NCBI GenBank assembly: GCA_964392305.1
Contig: CAYMPV010000003.1
Span: 62,001-126,000 of the forward strand
Length of the DNA stretch: 64,000 nucleotides
DNA from: JACKIC01 sp964392305
Lineage (GTDB): Bacteria; Planctomycetota; UBA1135; UBA2386
Direction: 5' to 3'
The notes under the pieces are model-generated. The model searched no databases. It saw only the letters and a program-made list of their open reading frames with translations, and was not told where the DNA came from. Below, piece after piece: positions 1 to 8,531 of the stretch. A program made the translations under genes and the position numbers. How positions within the stretch are numbered: the first letter of the stretch is position 1; every line of letters starts with the position of its first letter.

Positions 1-470
1 TGCAGGATGCACACCTCGGCAGGGTTGTCGTTGCGCAAGAACACGCGCAGCTTGTCGGTCGTCGCCGCCGCGGTGCTGCCCGAACCCAACGAGAACAGCG
101 GCCCGATTCCCGTCGGCGTCGCCTGCTGCTCGGAGTAGACGCGGCGGTCGGACTGCGCGGGCGCCTTGATCCAGAACGCGATCGAGAACGGGGCGCCGCG
201 GCCGCCATAGATCGGCAATCCGGCAACCAGGGTCACCGCCACGTAGTCGTCGACGCCGTCGAACGACAGCGCGTTGCCGACGTTGCCGGCCACCCACGGC
301 GCCGCGCCGAAATTGACGAGCGTGCCGTCGTTGCCGTTCGTCGAGCTGTCGCTCGCGACGACGCCCGTGGTCTCGTCGAGGCGCCAATGGGCGATGCGTG
401 GCGGGCTCTGGGCCAAGGCGACGGTGGCCACGAGGGCAATCGACAGGATCAGTACGAACGAACGGTGCAT
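1..470 (-). CDS. Exported LamG-like (concanavalin A-fold) protein, 3' end cut by the window
   Basis: The reading frame starts at the ATG at 470-468 and runs off the left edge, so only the first 156 codons are visible. The start follows a strong AAGGAGG ribosome site. Residues 1-20 form a signal peptide (MHRSFVLILS, then a hydrophobic run ending ALA-Q). The mature part begins with a LamG/laminin-G signature: HWRLDE, then DSSTNGNDGTL, then GNALSFDGVDDYV, a pattern shared with sialidase-like and concanavalin A-like lectin domains. Such domains bind carbohydrates or act as structural beta sandwiches in exported planctomycetal proteins. The 3' part may hold further domains. It faces the same way as the kelch-like gene at 610-1998 but has its own leader of about 140 bases. 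No catalytic residue is visible, so a specific ligand cannot be named. Confidence 0.8.
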   Translation of the reverse strand, partial: MHRSFVLILSIALVATVALAQSPPRIAHWRLDETTGVVASDSSTNGNDGTLVNFGAAPWVAGNVGNALSFDGVDDYVAVTLVAGLPIYGGRGAPFSIAFWIKAPAQSDRRVYSEQQATPTGIGPLFSLGSGSTAAATTDKLRVFLRNDNPAEVCIL

Positions 471-609
471 GGCGATACCTCCTTCGGTGAAGCGACGCCC
501 CCACCCCGGAGCGGACAAGGACACCATAACCATCTGACAGGCGTGTCGCCCTGGTCCGCAACCGTCACGTGTCTTGCCCCAGTTGGCAGGCTGGCGGCCG
601 CCGCTGGTG

Positions 610-1998
610 CTAGTGACCGATCGTGCCGTGGCCGGCGTTGCTCGCGGAGAGCCCGAGCGCATTGGCCGCCGGGTCGAACGCAAACGCCTGGTTGAAGAAC
701 GACACGCCGGGCACGTTGGGCACGTTCCACGACCACACGGCACTGCCGAGCAGGTTGCTGACCAGATACGGCGCTTCGCCGCTGCACAGGATCGAGCAGC
801 CCGGCGCGCCGAGCCCGCCGAGCGAGTACGGCAGCGGCGTCGGCCCGTAGCTCGTGTCCGACAAGCCGAGGAACAAGAACACCGGCCCCGTGAACGGCAG
901 GTTGCCGAGCGCGAGTTCGAAGCTCTGGCCAACCTGCGGCAGCGAGCCCGATCGCGCCGCGAGCGTCGGCACCCCGCGGCTGCCGGAGCAACCGGTTCCG
1001 TAGGTCGTGTAGGCGGCGCCGGCACCGGACTCGAACTCCCAGGTGTCGCCGAGCGTGAGGTAGCTCGTGCTCGTCATGTAGTTCGTGCCGCCGAACAACA
1101 CCGTGCGCTGCCGGACCGGATCATGGGCCAACATCGCGCCGAAGCGCGGTGCCGGCGCGTTGGCGGACCCCAGCGCCGTCACCACGCCATCGCGGTAGCG
1201 CCAGGTGTGCGCAGGCTGCGTCGCGAGGTCGCCGTCGAACATCACCACGTCGCCGTGCGTCGTGTCCGCGACGAGCGCGCCCGGCGAGGTCGGGCCACCG
1301 GCGACCAGACGCTGCACCCAGTCCGAGCCGTTCCATTCGAAGAAGGCCCCGGGCCCGCTGCTGTAGGTGCCCGAGGTCGCCATCACGAGCCGGCCGCTGC
1401 TCGCGTCGAAAGCCATGCTCGGGTAGCGCGCCGGCCATGGCAGCAAGCTCGTCGACTGCAGGACCCAGGCAGCGCCGCTGAGCACGTAGGTCTCGCCCGT
1501 ATAGACCGGGAACGACTGGGCGGAGCGGTGGAGCCCGACGAAGAGCAGGGTCTGGTTGCGCACCGGGTCGTGCCCCATCGCGACGTCGCAGCAGTAGCCG
1601 TTGTTCACCGACGGGTTGGTGATGGGCAGATTGACCCACGAGGAACCGTTCCAGCCGTAGGTGTTGTCGCTGAAGAACAGCACCACCTGGTTCAGTTGCG
1701 GGACGAACGCCATCGCGCTGCGCGACGGATCCTCTGGGTTGACGAAGTAGCCGGTGGGACTCGAAGTTGCGTACTGCGTCCACGCCGAGCCGTTCCAGCT
1801 CCAGGTCGAAGGTGCCAGGCTGCCCCAACCCTGCCCGAGACCGCCGAACAGCAGCACGTAGTTGTGCACGGGGTCCCACGTCATCGCGCCGAAGGCGCGG
1901 TTCGCCGGTCGGGTCAACGGACTGGTCGGCGTCGCGTTGACCCAGCCCTGGGCAGCGACGAGGGACGCGAAGACGAGCGGAACGGCGGTGCGCAGCAT
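610..1998 (-). CDS. Exported kelch-like beta-propeller protein with planctomycetal C-terminal domain
   Basis: A 462-residue protein. The start at 1998 is chosen because AAGGAGG lies just upstream and a signal peptide (MLRTAVPLVFASLVAAQG) begins there, although the frame stays open upstream to 2754. Residues about 40-320 contain repeated kelch-like units: a MTWDPVHNYVLLFGG-type strand pair recurs as MAFVPQLNQVVLFF, MGHDPVRNQTLLFVG and LAHDPVRQRTVLFGG, each followed by W-W(N)G(S)xW. This is a beta propeller. Residues about 325-462 are a separate module starting YGTGCSGSRGVPTL and ending with a QAFAFDPAANALGLSASN-type segment. Related tails occur in the proteins at 28599-29825 and 62027-63505. 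Function is unknown; a cell-surface or extracellular binding role is likely. A TATGCT -10 box at 2022-2027 on this strand fits a leader of about 17 nt. Confidence 0.85.
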   Translation of the reverse strand: MLRTAVPLVFASLVAAQGWVNATPTSPLTRPANRAFGAMTWDPVHNYVLLFGGLGQGWGSLAPSTWSWNGSAWTQYATSSPTGYFVNPEDPSRSAMAFVPQLNQVVLFFSDNTYGWNGSSWVNLPITNPSVNNGYCCDVAMGHDPVRNQTLLFVGLHRSAQSFPVYTGETYVLSGAAWVLQSTSLLPWPARYPSMAFDASSGRLVMATSGTYSSGPGAFFEWNGSDWVQRLVAGGPTSPGALVADTTHGDVVMFDGDLATQPAHTWRYRDGVVTALGSANAPAPRFGAMLAHDPVRQRTVLFGGTNYMTSTSYLTLGDTWEFESGAGAAYTTYGTGCSGSRGVPTLAARSGSLPQVGQSFELALGNLPFTGPVFLFLGLSDTSYGPTPLPYSLGGLGAPGCSILCSGEAPYLVSNLLGSAVWSWNVPNVPGVSFFNQAFAFDPAANALGLSASNAGHGTIGH

Positions 1999-2021
1999 GG
2001 AGGCCTCCTTGGGGGACGCGC

Positions 2022-2027
2022 AGCATA
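2022..2027 (-). promoter_or_regulatory. Probable -10 element of the kelch-like gene
   Basis: The minus strand reads TATGCT here, close to the sigma-70 consensus, about 23 bases before the ATG at 1998. No convincing -35 is visible. Confidence 0.4.
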
Positions 2028-2091
2028 GCCCCGTGCTCCGCCCGGTGCAGATGTCGGCGGCAGGCTGGTTCGATCGCAGCGGGCGCGGTGA

Positions 2092-2097
2092 TACGTT
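2092..2097 (+). promoter_or_regulatory. -10 element giving a leaderless or near-leaderless start
   Basis: TACGTT ends 6 bases before the ATG at 2104 and no Shine-Dalgarno sequence is present, so transcription would begin at or next to the start codon. TTCGAT lies 17 bases upstream as a poor -35. The same arrangement recurs at many operon heads in the window. Confidence 0.45.
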
Positions 2098-2103
2098 GCA
2101 GCG

Positions 2104-3078
2104 ATGAAGCCGCGCGTCCTGGTCACCCGCCACGTCTATCCGGCGGCGATCGCGATCCTGCAGGAAGACTGCATCGCCGACTACCGCGACACCTATGACG
2201 TGATGGACGAGGCGGCGCTGGTCAAGCGCCTGCGGCTCGCCCAGGGCGTGGTCTGCCAGCTGACGGACCCACTGACCGCGGCCGTCATCGAACAGTGCCC
2301 GGACCTGCGCGTGATCGCGCAGATCGCGGTCGGCCACGACAACATCGACGTCGCCGCCGCGACCGCCCGCGGCATCGTCGTCACCAACACGCCCGGCGTG
2401 CTGACCGAGGCGACCGCGGACCTGACTTGGGCGCTGCTGCTGGCCGCGGCGCGGCGCCTGCCGACCGCGGAACGGTTCCTGCGCGACGGCAAGTGGCAAC
2501 GCTGGGACGTCGACCTGCTGTGTGGGCACGACGTGCACGAACGCACGCTCGGCATCGTCGGCTTCGGCAGGATCGGTCAGGCGGTGGCGCGCCGCGCGCG
2601 CGGCTTCTCGATGCGTGTGCTGTACGCGAGCCGCACGCCCGCGCCGCAGGCGATCGAACAGGAACTCGGCGCCCAGCGCGTGCCGCTCGACCTGTTGCTC
2701 AAGCAGAGCGACTACGTCTCGCTGCACGTGCCGCTGCGCGACGAGACGCGGCACCTGATCGGCGTCGAGCAGCTGTGCCAGATGAAGCGCAGCGCGTTCC
2801 TGATCAACACCTCACGCGGGCCCGTGATCGACGAGAACGCGCTGGTCGCGGCGCTCGAGGAAGGCCTGATCGCGGGCGCCGGCCTCGACGTGTTCGAATA
2901 CGAGCCGCGCGTGCACCCGGGCCTGCTCGAGCACCCCGGCGTGGTGCTGCTGCCGCACGTCGGCAGCGCGGTCACCAGCGTGCGCAGCCTGATGTGTGCG
3001 CTCGCGGCGCGCGACTGCGCGGCGGTGCTGCGCGGCGAACGGCCGCAGCATCCGGTCAACCCCGAGGTGCTCGGTTGA
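2104..3078 (+). CDS. D-2-hydroxyacid dehydrogenase, probable hydroxypyruvate/glyoxylate reductase
   Basis: A 324-residue cytosolic NAD(P)-dependent dehydrogenase of the family that includes GyaR, GhrB and SerA. It would reduce hydroxypyruvate to D-glycerate or glyoxylate to glycolate. The dinucleotide fold is seen at about residue 152 (GFGRIG, then a basic/hydroxyl region YASRT that may prefer NADPH). The family catalytic residues are Arg in NTSRGPV (about 238), Glu in DVFEYEP (about 264) and His in LPHVGSA (about 284). Length matches the family and no regulatory ACT domain is present, which argues against SerA. The next gene, glycerate 2-kinase, overlaps its stop codon by 4 bases, so the pair likely moves C2/C3 acids into 2-phosphoglycerate. 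D-lactate or phosphoglycerate dehydrogenase activity cannot be excluded from sequence alone. Confidence 0.88.
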   Translation: MKPRVLVTRHVYPAAIAILQEDCIADYRDTYDVMDEAALVKRLRLAQGVVCQLTDPLTAAVIEQCPDLRVIAQIAVGHDNIDVAAATARGIVVTNTPGVLTEATADLTWALLLAAARRLPTAERFLRDGKWQRWDVDLLCGHDVHERTLGIVGFGRIGQAVARRARGFSMRVLYASRTPAPQAIEQELGAQRVPLDLLLKQSDYVSLHVPLRDETRHLIGVEQLCQMKRSAFLINTSRGPVIDENALVAALEEGLIAGAGLDVFEYEPRVHPGLLEHPGVVLLPHVGSAVTSVRSLMCALAARDCAAVLRGERPQHPVNPEVLG

Positions 3079-4370
3079 AGGACCTGCTGCGGGCCGCGTT
3101 CGCGGCGACGTTGCAGGACCTCGACGTGCGCCGCTGGATGGCGGGGCCCAGCAACGTGAACCTGCGCGCCCGCGCCTCACGACACCCGCTGCTCGTGATC
3201 GCCGTCGGCAAGGCCGCACGCCCGATGGCGCAGGCGCTCGTCGACCTGCTGCCCGGCGCGCGGCTGCGCGGCCTCGTCGTGCCGCCCGAACCCGACCACG
3301 CCCCACTGCCGCCGTTCGAGGTGATCGCGGGTGGCCACCCGCTGCCGACGGCCGGCAGCGTCGCGGCGGCGACGCGCGCGCTCGAGCTCGCGCGTTCGGC
3401 GTCGCCCGACGAACTGCTCGTGTTCCTGGTCTCGGGCGGCGGCTCGGCGATGTTCGAATTGCCCAACGACCCCGCGGTGACGCTCGAGGAACTGCGCGCG
3501 CTCTACCGCGCCCTGGTCGGTTGCGGCGCCGACATCACCCAGATCAACACCGTGCGACGGCATCTGTCGGCGGTGAAGGGCGGCCGACTCGCGCTCGCGG
3601 CGGCCGGCGCGCATCGCGTGGTGACGCTGGCGATCTCGGACGTGCCCCACGTGAAGTGGGACCACGACGGCTCCAGCGCGCTCGCCTCGGGACCGACAGC
3701 AGACGACAGCTCCACCATCGCCGATTGCCGCGCCGTGCTCGACCGCTTCTCGTTGTGGCCAGCGGTGCCGGCCGCACTTCGCCCGCGGCTCGAGCGTGAC
3801 GACCTGCCACCGCCGCTGCGCCGCGACCAGGAGGTGTGGCGACGGTCCGAGTGGTGGCTGCTGCTCAGTGAACGCTACGCCCGCGCGCTCATGGTGCGTC
3901 GCCTTGCCGCGACCGGGTGCCTGGTGTTCGAAGACACCAGCACCGACGACCTCCCCTACCGCGCCGCGGCCGCGATCCTGCTGCGCCGCTTGGACCGCCT
4001 GCGACGCCGGCACCCCGGTCGCCGCGTCGCCATCGTCACCTCGGGCGAGCTGTCGGTGCCGCTGCCCGAAGCCCCCGGCACCGGCGGCCGCAACCAGCAG
4101 TTCGCCCTGCACTGCGCGCGCCTGATCCGCGGCCGGCCGATCGCCGTGCTGAGCTGCGGCACCGATGGCATCGACGGCAACTCGCCGGCCGCCGGCGCGA
4201 TCGTCGATGGCACGACCTGTGCTCGCGCGCGCCGCGCCGGCCTGGACCTCGGCGAGCACCTGCGGCGCTGCGACGCGAATGCGCTGCTGCACGCGCTCGG
4301 TGACACCGTGATCACGGGGCCGAGCGGCACCAACGTGCGCGACCTGCGCGTGCTGCTGCACGGCGGCTGA
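3075..4370 (+). CDS. Glycerate 2-kinase (MOFRL / GckA family)
   Basis: A 431-residue enzyme expected to phosphorylate D-glycerate to 2-phosphoglycerate with ATP. The start is the TTG at 3075: it overlaps the preceding TGA (TTGA), has GAGGTG 5 bases upstream, and gives the normal family N-terminus (LLRAAFAATLQ, then VIAVGKAARPMA). The N-terminal nucleotide/sugar-binding domain shows LVSGGGSAMFELP at about residue 118 and QINTVRRHLSAVKGGRLA. The C-terminal MOFRL domain carries TSGELSVPLP, GGRNQQFAL and SCGTDGIDGNSPAAGA, the usual signatures. Overlap with the upstream reductase implies translational coupling and a shared role in glycerate metabolism, for example photorespiration-like salvage, serine-cycle input, or tartrate/glyoxylate use. 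Confidence 0.92.
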   Translation: MKDLLRAAFAATLQDLDVRRWMAGPSNVNLRARASRHPLLVIAVGKAARPMAQALVDLLPGARLRGLVVPPEPDHAPLPPFEVIAGGHPLPTAGSVAAATRALELARSASPDELLVFLVSGGGSAMFELPNDPAVTLEELRALYRALVGCGADITQINTVRRHLSAVKGGRLALAAAGAHRVVTLAISDVPHVKWDHDGSSALASGPTADDSSTIADCRAVLDRFSLWPAVPAALRPRLERDDLPPPLRRDQEVWRRSEWWLLLSERYARALMVRRLAATGCLVFEDTSTDDLPYRAAAAILLRRLDRLRRRHPGRRVAIVTSGELSVPLPEAPGTGGRNQQFALHCARLIRGRPIAVLSCGTDGIDGNSPAAGAIVDGTTCARARRAGLDLGEHLRRCDANALLHALGDTVITGPSGTNVRDLRVLLHGG

Positions 4371-4483
4371 TCGCCACCGCAGCCCTGTAGAGCCCCGCGA
4401 CACGCGCGCGCCCGGCGCGTTCGCGAACGCCACCTGCCGCCGAGCTTTCGCTGCCAAGGGCGCCCCCGTTCGGCTCAGTCCGG

Positions 4484-4510
4484 GACTTCAATCCGGTCGC
4501 GATTCAAGTC
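4484..4510. promoter_or_regulatory. Imperfect inverted repeat in the leader of the 4546 gene
   Basis: GACTTCAATC at 4484-4493 and GATTCAAGTC at 4501-4510 form a 9-bp stem with one C-C mismatch and a 7-base loop. It stands out as locally A+T-richer than its surroundings and lies 36 bases before the ATG. It could be an operator or a leader hairpin; the gap 4371-4545 holds nothing else recognisable. Confidence 0.3.
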
Positions 4511-4545
4511 GATGGGCTGGACGCAACCGGGGGAGACAGCAGGGA

Positions 4546-7539
4546 ATGAGCAGATCCACGACTTTGGCCACAGCAGGCCTTCTGCTGCTCGCTGCCGCAT
4601 GCGGCGGTGGCGGCGGCGGCGCAGGTTCTTCGGGCACCGGCGGCGCCGTCAACGGCGCCTTCGGCGTCATCGATCTGCTCAGCCATACGCCCGCCGACGA
4701 CGCCGTGCAGGTCGCCACGGACGCCGGCATCCTGCTCGAGTTCAGCAGCGAAATCGCGCGCGACAGCCTCGGCGACGAGGACACGTGGCTGCGCGTCGCG
4801 GGCAGCGACAGCAACATCGCGGGTTCGTTCTCGTCGGCCAGCAATGGGCGCGTCACCTTCACGCCGTCGTCGCCGTTGGCAGTCGAGACCGACTACACGT
4901 TCCAGATCTCGGCGCTGACCTGCGACCACGACGGCCGCATCCTCGACGTCACCCACTCGTTCTCGTTCCGCACCGTCGACACCACGCCGCCGACGCTGCA
5001 GAGCGTCGACGTCGCCAACAACACGACCGGTGTCGGCCGCAACCGCACCTTCGCGTTCACGTTCAACGAGACGCTCGACACCGCCTCGCTGAGCAGTCAG
5101 TCGATCTACCTGCGCGACGTGTTCGGCACACGCTACGCGGCGACGTTGACCGTGAACGGCCATACCGTCGTGCTCGACCCGCTCGCCGACCTGCCCGGCG
5201 ACCGGCAGTGCTCGCTGGTGGCGACGACGTTGCTCACCGATCGGGCCGGCAATCATCTGACGGCCGCCTCGACGACCTCGTTCCGCACCGTGGACGACTT
5301 GGACGCGCCGTCCGTGGTGGGCATCTGGCCGACGAGCGGCAGCACCGGGGTCTCGCCGCGCGTGCAGCCGACGTTCACGTTCACCGAGTCGATGGACCCG
5401 GCGACCGTCGAGGCGGCTTCACTGCTGTTCCAGGACCAGTACGGCAGCGTCGTGCCGTTCCGCATCGTCGCCAGCCCCGACCAGCGGGTGCTGCGCCTGC
5501 AACCGCAGATCGAACTGGTCACCAACCGGCAATACACGCTCGCGTTCCTGCTCGGCGGCGCGGCGGCCACCGACGTCAGCGGCAACGGTCTCGCGGCGAC
5601 CACGGCGCTGGTGTTCACCACGGGCACCGACAACCAGGCGCCGCAGCTGGCCAGCACGACGCCGGCGAACGCGTCGACGCGCGTGTCCTACAACGTCGTG
5701 CCGACGCTGTTCTTCGACGAGCCCCTCGACGCGGCATGGATCGACGACGCCACCGTGACGATGACCGTCGACGGCCAACCGTGGGCCGTGGTCGTTGCGC
5801 TGCCCGCCGCCAACAAGGTGCAGGTCACGCCGGTGCTCGACCTGCCGGTGGACGCGACGGCGGTGGTGACGGTGACCGGTGGGCACGCCGGGGCCCGCGA
5901 CCTCGCCGGCAACGTGCTGGCCGCCGACGCGACGCTGAGCTTCACGACGTCCAACGATGCGCAGCTGCCGCGCGTGATGCTGCAACCCGGCGACGGCACG
6001 ACCTTGGTGTCGCGCAGCGCCGGCATGAGCCTGGTGTTCGACGCGCCGATGGACCCCGACACGCTCGACACGGACCATCTGCTGTTCACCGACGACTTCG
6101 AAACGCCGCTGGCGGGCACGCTGCAGGTGACCGCCGACAACCGCGTCGTCACGTTCACGCCGAGCGCGATGCTGGACGGCTACAGCTACTACCGCATCCG
6201 GGTGCTCGGCGGCAGCCAAGGCGTGCGCCGCGCCAGCGGCAACTGGTTCGCGGCCGACCAGACGGCCCGCTTCCGCACCGGCGGCGCCGTGGACGTGACC
6301 GCGCCGACCGTGCAGGTGCAGATCGACCAGATCGACAGCACCCGCAGCGCCGGCCTGGTGCTGCCGCCCTCGGGCTTCGCGATCGCCGTGACCGCCAACG
6401 ACAGCGGCACCCAGTCGCTCGACATGGGCTCGGTGCAGATTCAGCTGCAGGGCCCGGGCGCGGCCCCGGCGCCCGCGACCCTGCTCGCCGCGGCGACGAT
6501 CGACTACGGCACCCTGCACGTCGTGGTGCCGGCCGATCCTGCGCTCGTCGAAGGCGAGTGGACCGTCACGGCCCACGTGCGCGACCTGTCCGGCAACGTC
6601 GGCAGTTCGTCACCGATGACCTTCTCGGTCACCAACCCGAGCGGCACGCTGCTGCCGTTCGAGCGCACCCAGGTCGTGTGGATGCGCACCGACATGGATC
6701 GCGACGGCAATGGCGTGGCCGACTTCGAAGACGACATGCTGCGCCTGGGCTTCGCCACCGCCGGCGATCCGCTCGGCACCAACCAACGCATGCGCAACAT
6801 CGTGCGCGACGGCGTGCTGGCGCAGGCCAACCATCTCTACGGGCGCGGCGGCCGCGGCGAACCGCTCGACAGCGGCTCGGTGCGCCTGCGCTTCACCTAC
6901 CGCGAACCGATCGCGCTGCTGCACACGCAGATCGCGTTCGGCGGCCTCGACCCGGAAGGCGACAAGCACCGCGTCTACGGCGCCGAGAGCACCGGCATCC
7001 TGGGCCGCGCCTTCTACGACTACCGCAACGGCAACGTCGCCGAACGCAACATCACGCTGTCGCCGGCCCTCGGCGTGTTCCCGGCGGAGATGTGGCTCTA
7101 TCAGGCCCGCATCCACGAACAGGTCTGGCCGTCGTTCCAGACGGTGTTCGCGCAGCGCTTCCGGCCAATCTGTGCCGACATGGGCGGCACGCCGGCCGGC
7201 AGCCACAACCTCGACGCGATCGTGCTCGCACCGGACTTCGACGAAGCCACCGCCAGCAACGACCAGCGGGCCCGTTACCTGACCCTGATGAACGCGGCCG
7301 ACGACTGGGCCACGGTGATGGGCATCATCCTCGCGCACGAGGTCGGCCACTCGGTCGGGCTGGTGGCGCCCGGCCCGGCGCCGAGCGGACTGTTCGGCGA
7401 CGCCTCGCTGCACGACACCTACGCCGGCGCCGCCGAGGTCATGGCACCGTCGGTCGGCTACGAGGCGATGACCACGTTGGACTACGCCTTCCGCGACATC
7501 GATCTCGCCTACCTGCGCCAGAGGATCCTGCTGCGATGA
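4546..7539 (+). CDS. Surface lipoprotein with tandem Ig-like domains and a C-terminal HExxH metallopeptidase-like region
   Basis: A 997-residue exported lipoprotein: MSRSTTLATAGLLLLAAACGG has a lipobox (LAAAC) with the acylated Cys near residue 19, followed by a glycine linker. Residues about 35-590 hold five Big_5/SbsA-type Ig-like repeats of about 110 residues, each with a PP/AP-x-V-x-x-x-P-x-x-(G/A)-x-x-x-V opening, a (M)D-P-x-(T/S) strand and an F(R/T)T ending. A further beta domain follows to about 700. A calcium-loop-like DMDRDGNGVADFED lies near residue 715. The last 270 residues contain HEVGHSVGL (about 931) and AEVMAP, resembling metallopeptidase zinc and Met-turn motifs, but the residue expected as third metzincin ligand is Ala. 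Proteolytic activity is therefore uncertain. GGGGGAG precedes the ATG. It is first in an ATGA-coupled operon with the next two genes. Confidence 0.85.
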   Translation: MSRSTTLATAGLLLLAAACGGGGGGAGSSGTGGAVNGAFGVIDLLSHTPADDAVQVATDAGILLEFSSEIARDSLGDEDTWLRVAGSDSNIAGSFSSASNGRVTFTPSSPLAVETDYTFQISALTCDHDGRILDVTHSFSFRTVDTTPPTLQSVDVANNTTGVGRNRTFAFTFNETLDTASLSSQSIYLRDVFGTRYAATLTVNGHTVVLDPLADLPGDRQCSLVATTLLTDRAGNHLTAASTTSFRTVDDLDAPSVVGIWPTSGSTGVSPRVQPTFTFTESMDPATVEAASLLFQDQYGSVVPFRIVASPDQRVLRLQPQIELVTNRQYTLAFLLGGAAATDVSGNGLAATTALVFTTGTDNQAPQLASTTPANASTRVSYNVVPTLFFDEPLDAAWIDDATVTMTVDGQPWAVVVALPAANKVQVTPVLDLPVDATAVVTVTGGHAGARDLAGNVLAADATLSFTTSNDAQLPRVMLQPGDGTTLVSRSAGMSLVFDAPMDPDTLDTDHLLFTDDFETPLAGTLQVTADNRVVTFTPSAMLDGYSYYRIRVLGGSQGVRRASGNWFAADQTARFRTGGAVDVTAPTVQVQIDQIDSTRSAGLVLPPSGFAIAVTANDSGTQSLDMGSVQIQLQGPGAAPAPATLLAAATIDYGTLHVVVPADPALVEGEWTVTAHVRDLSGNVGSSSPMTFSVTNPSGTLLPFERTQVVWMRTDMDRDGNGVADFEDDMLRLGFATAGDPLGTNQRMRNIVRDGVLAQANHLYGRGGRGEPLDSGSVRLRFTYREPIALLHTQIAFGGLDPEGDKHRVYGAESTGILGRAFYDYRNGNVAERNITLSPALGVFPAEMWLYQARIHEQVWPSFQTVFAQRFRPICADMGGTPAGSHNLDAIVLAPDFDEATASNDQRARYLTLMNAADDWATVMGIILAHEVGHSVGLVAPGPAPSGLFGDASLHDTYAGAAEVMAPSVGYEAMTTLDYAFRDIDLAYLRQRILLR

Positions 7540-8531
7540 GAACCATCTGCACCGTGTTGACCATGATCGCCTGCGCGGCCCTCGCCTCCGCCCAGGATGC
7601 CGCGACGACCTTGGCCGAAGCCTGTCGCCGCGCCGACGTCGTCGTGCACGCGACCGTGATCGGCGCCACCGACCCTTCGCCCGATTGGCATCGCCTGGAG
7701 TTCCGCGTGCAAGCAGTGCTTGCCGGCCAGCTCGGCCCCACCTTCAGCGTGCTCGAACCCGCGGGCGCATGCTGCGGCCGTTCGCTGTTCGCGCTGCAGG
7801 TCGGCGACTCGAGCCTGCTGTTCCTGCGCCGCACCGGCGCCACGCTGCACCCGTTCGGCGGCGGTCGCGGCGTGCTGCCGGCGGAGCCGGCGCTGCTGCA
7901 ACACGTGCAGGCCCTGCTCGCCGCCGGCGACGACGCCGCGCGCACCGAGGTGCTGGTCGCGGGCCTGGCGCAGACGCAGCCGCGGGTGCAACACGACGCG
8001 GCGACGACGCTCGCCAGCCTGCCGAACCCGACCCTGGATCCGGCCGCCCGGCAACTCGTGGCCGCCCGGTTGGCGGCCTCGGTGCGCGACGGCCTGACCA
8101 CGACCCCGGCGCTGGCCGAACTGGCGGTGCGAAGCGCCGACGCGACGTTGCTGCAGGACACGGTGCACGTCTATCTCGGCGCGAGCCGACGCGATCAGGC
8201 TGCCGCCGTGCGCAGCAGCCTGCTGCGCGCCGACCCCGGCGACCTCGTGCAACGCCTGCTGCCGGCGCTCGACCAGGACAGCGGCCGCCAGGTGCGCGCC
8301 GCCGAACTGCTCGCCGAGTTGCCGGCCCTGCACACCATCGGACCGATGCGCGAACTGCTGCGCCACGGCGTGCACCCGCGCGTCAAGCTGTGCGTCGCCG
8401 AAGCGATGCTGGCCGCCGGCCACCGCCGGCAACAGCTCGAAGGTCTGGTGCCCGAAGCCGTGCTGCGCCTCGCCGAGCAGCGGCGCGCGGCGCCCAAACG
8501 CTTTCGATCCGTCACCCCGCACGTGCGATGA
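7536..8531 (+). CDS. Exported HEAT-like helical repeat protein of unknown function
   Basis: A 331-residue protein with a clear signal peptide (MRTICTVLTMIACAALASAQ). The start overlaps the previous stop (ATGA), indicating coupled translation. Residues about 20-115 look like a small alpha/beta domain with a Cys pair (GACCGRS) and DSSLLFLRR. The remainder is rich in Ala/Leu helices with recurring DAATTLASL, RAAELLAEL and VAEAMLAAG segments, typical of HEAT/armadillo scaffolds. No enzyme motif is visible. As the second gene after the Ig/HExxH lipoprotein, it may act in the same envelope process, possibly as a binding partner or chaperone, but this is inference from position. Confidence 0.7.
   Translation: MRTICTVLTMIACAALASAQDAATTLAEACRRADVVVHATVIGATDPSPDWHRLEFRVQAVLAGQLGPTFSVLEPAGACCGRSLFALQVGDSSLLFLRRTGATLHPFGGGRGVLPAEPALLQHVQALLAAGDDAARTEVLVAGLAQTQPRVQHDAATTLASLPNPTLDPAARQLVAARLAASVRDGLTTTPALAELAVRSADATLLQDTVHVYLGASRRDQAAAVRSSLLRADPGDLVQRLLPALDQDSGRQVRAAELLAELPALHTIGPMRELLRHGVHPRVKLCVAEAMLAAGHRRQQLEGLVPEAVLRLAEQRRAAPKRFRSVTPHVR

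Noticed and set aside
610..2754. Extension of the kelch-like frame upstream to 2754
   Set aside because: The extra residues lie antisense to the dehydrogenase, and a ribosome site and signal peptide mark the start at 1998.
4460..4545. Possible GEMM (cyclic di-GMP) riboswitch, suggested by GGACGCAA near 4515
   Set aside because: Only one short motif matches; the paired helices and tetraloop-receptor sequences are absent.
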